A stretch of DNA of 13,686 nt from an uncultured Prevotellaceae bacterium (GTDB taxonomy: Bacteria > Bacteroidota > Bacteroidia > Bacteroidales > Bacteroidaceae). Made by a program: the position numbers and the translations under genes. Shown piece by piece: positions 12,229-13,686 of the stretch (the first letter of the stretch is position 1; the number at the start of each line of letters is the position of its first letter). The stretch covers positions 1 to 13,686 of the forward strand of contig CAMZHP010000057.1 in NCBI GenBank assembly GCA_947306845.1, given 5' to 3'. The notes below the pieces were generated by a model that did not search any database, had not been told where the DNA came from, and was given only the letters and a program-made list of their open reading frames with translations.

Positions 12229-13686
12229 ATGGACAACAAATATAACTATCAGGCTTTGGCCAACGAGATTGTCAGCAGGGGCATCAATATGTTTGAGTCC
12301 TTTGAGGACTGGACGAAGGGTGCCTTTGCACTCTCGAGTCTTGGTGAAGCGGGCCGTGAGATTTTCAAGAGCATCAGTATGCTCAGCAGCAAGTACAACG
12401 AGGCTGAGAATGAGCGCAAGTTCACCAACGCCCTCCGCACAAACAGAAAGATAGGCATTGGAACCTTCATTTATATGTGTCGTATGCACGGCATAGATAC
12501 CAATAAGTTCTTTGACCATGTTCCTGTTGAAGTCATCAAGCCTCAGACGAAAGTCGCCGCCCCACCGACAAAGGAAGATAAAGAGCCTTTGAGAATTTTT
12601 ACCGGATATGTCACCCGCCGTATGGACAAGAATTTGTCTTCTGATTTGCTGTGCTATTTGAAATCTCTGTTGGACGATGATGAAAAGGTTCGGGAGGCGG
12701 TCATGAAATATCGGCTTGGAGTCTCAAAGGAAGGGCACGTCATCTACTGGTATATCGATAGGGATGACATTGTTAGGATGGGTAAGGTTATGGCTTATCG
12801 GCCAGACGGGCATCGGGACCAGGACGCTGCCCCTGAGAGTATAGCCAATGAGTTATTGAGGCGCGGCAAGATCCGTCCCAGCTATGTCCTCAAGAAGACC
12901 TTGTTTGGTGAGCATCTGCTCCGTCTTCGGGAGAATGCCCACAAAACAGTTGGCATTGTGGAGAGTGAGAAAACGGCGGTCATCTGTTCAATTTGCTTCC
13001 CCAACCTTTTATGGTTGGCGACCGGTTCGGCATATAATCTCCAGGAAGAGAGGATGAGTGCCGTCAAGGACCGGCACGTGATATTGTTCCCAGACACTGA
13101 TGGCGACGGTTTCGCTTACCATCAATGGACTCGGCATGCGGATGAGCTCAACCGAAAGGGATGGGATGTTCTGGTGAGTGACTATCTGGAAATGACGGCT
13201 ACGAATGAGCAGCGACTAAGGAAAATCGACATCGCGGATTTGTTGGTAGAAAAACTGGAGAAAAAGAAAAGACAAAACTTCGGGCAGTACCTGAGTTACA
13301 TCACTGGTGAGGACTTGGCTGTGGCAAAGAGGAGAGAGATTATCGAGGCATTGAAGTCTCAATGTCAGTACTTTTTTGAGGATGAGTCTTCTCAAGAGAG
13401 GATAGGCAGCATCTCTTTTCAAGACAAGGTATTCGATGTGAAGCTTATCAATGAGTATCATTACAGATATCTTGTTCTCAGCTATGAATTGGAGAATGGC
13501 GACAACTCTTCCTTGTCAGAAGATGAAGTGGATGAAATCAATGAGAGGTTCATCTGTGGCAAGTGCTTCCTGACGAAGAAAGGTGTTCGCCTGATCATAG
13601 GATTCCCGATCATTGAGACAGAATGGTTAGGTGAACAGGTGGAAGCATCATTACGGACCTTGTGTGTTATGGTGAATGGGGTGAAT
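12229..13686 (+). CDS. PriCT-like/DUF6371 (Toprim-like) replication protein, 3' end cut
   Basis: The first 486 residues are visible; no stop occurs before the window end. The N-terminal domain (about 1-95) has FEDWTKGAFALSSLGEAGRE (25-44) and a C-terminal RKIGIGTFIYMCRMHGI (73-89), as in PriCT-type helical domains of primase/helicase proteins. A DUF6371-type region follows: YWYIDRDDIVRMGKVMAY (173-190), PDGHR, LKKTLFGEHLL (221-231), then the Toprim-like core VGIVESEKTAVICS (241-254, Glu245), WLATGS (262-267) and ILFPDTDGDG (285-294, Asp289/291/293). Such proteins belong to the replication modules of Bacteroidales plasmids, phages and integrative elements. Its own promoter and divergence from the cargo operon suggest that it begins the element's core module. 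Confidence 0.75.
   Translation, partial: MDNKYNYQALANEIVSRGINMFESFEDWTKGAFALSSLGEAGREIFKSISMLSSKYNEAENERKFTNALRTNRKIGIGTFIYMCRMHGIDTNKFFDHVPVEVIKPQTKVAAPPTKEDKEPLRIFTGYVTRRMDKNLSSDLLCYLKSLLDDDEKVREAVMKYRLGVSKEGHVIYWYIDRDDIVRMGKVMAYRPDGHRDQDAAPESIANELLRRGKIRPSYVLKKTLFGEHLLRLRENAHKTVGIVESEKTAVICSICFPNLLWLATGSAYNLQEERMSAVKDRHVILFPDTDGDGFAYHQWTRHADELNRKGWDVLVSDYLEMTATNEQRLRKIDIADLLVEKLEKKKRQNFGQYLSYITGEDLAVAKRREIIEALKSQCQYFFEDESSQERIGSISFQDKVFDVKLINEYHYRYLVLSYELENGDNSSLSEDEVDEINERFICGKCFLTKKGVRLIIGFPIIETEWLGEQVEASLRTLCVMVNGVN

Noticed and set aside
12094..12519. 141-codon minus-strand frame
   Set aside because: It lies mostly antisense to the conserved PriCT region of the DUF6371 gene and has no family resemblance.

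Overview
The window looks like a Bacteroidales chromosome, most likely Prevotella or a close relative. The main evidence is the promoters: the four clearest starts have the Bacteroidetes -7 box TAnnTTTG, three of them with a TTTG -33 box 19-20 bp upstream. The encoded families (CPWC thioredoxin, GH28, GH63/trehalase-like, DUF6371 primase-like) fit that group. No species can be named from the sequence alone.

Left part (1-6540), probably resident chromosome. A partial structured repeat (1-134) precedes a two-gene operon: an exported thioredoxin-fold protein and a PLP aminotransferase one base apart. A likely terminator hairpin separates this from a convergent two-gene operon on the minus strand: a small HD-type alarmone hydrolase followed by a WYL-domain regulator. 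An exported GH28 enzyme, whose promoter implies an almost leaderless mRNA, converges on an exported (alpha/alpha)6 glycosidase related to GH63/trehalase. The two glycosidases suggest breakdown of pectin-type or other plant polysaccharide.

Middle part (6597-11418), probably mobile-element cargo. Eight genes all point left. In transcription order they are: a nucleoside 2-deoxyribosyltransferase-like/ASCH fusion whose expected nucleophile Glu is Gln; three proteins of unknown function (126, 63 and 303 aa); after a second copy of the structured repeat, a 155-aa unknown; a DUF2493/SLOG protein; an HNH-type protein with two Myb-like N-terminal repeats; and an 83-aa membrane protein. Two junctions are ATGA stop-start overlaps. 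No integrase, relaxase or structural phage gene is visible, so the kind of element cannot be fixed.

Right part (11419-13686). About 810 bp carry no gene but many inverted repeats. The best is a roughly 110-nt three-way-junction fold that begins just downstream of a minus-strand -7 box. Divergent from the cargo operon is a PriCT/DUF6371 Toprim-like replication protein, cut by the window end.

The most promising material for an undescribed system is the cargo operon (two nucleotide-binding Rossmann-like proteins plus an ASCH domain, with a predicted dead transferase) together with the structured non-coding region in front of it.
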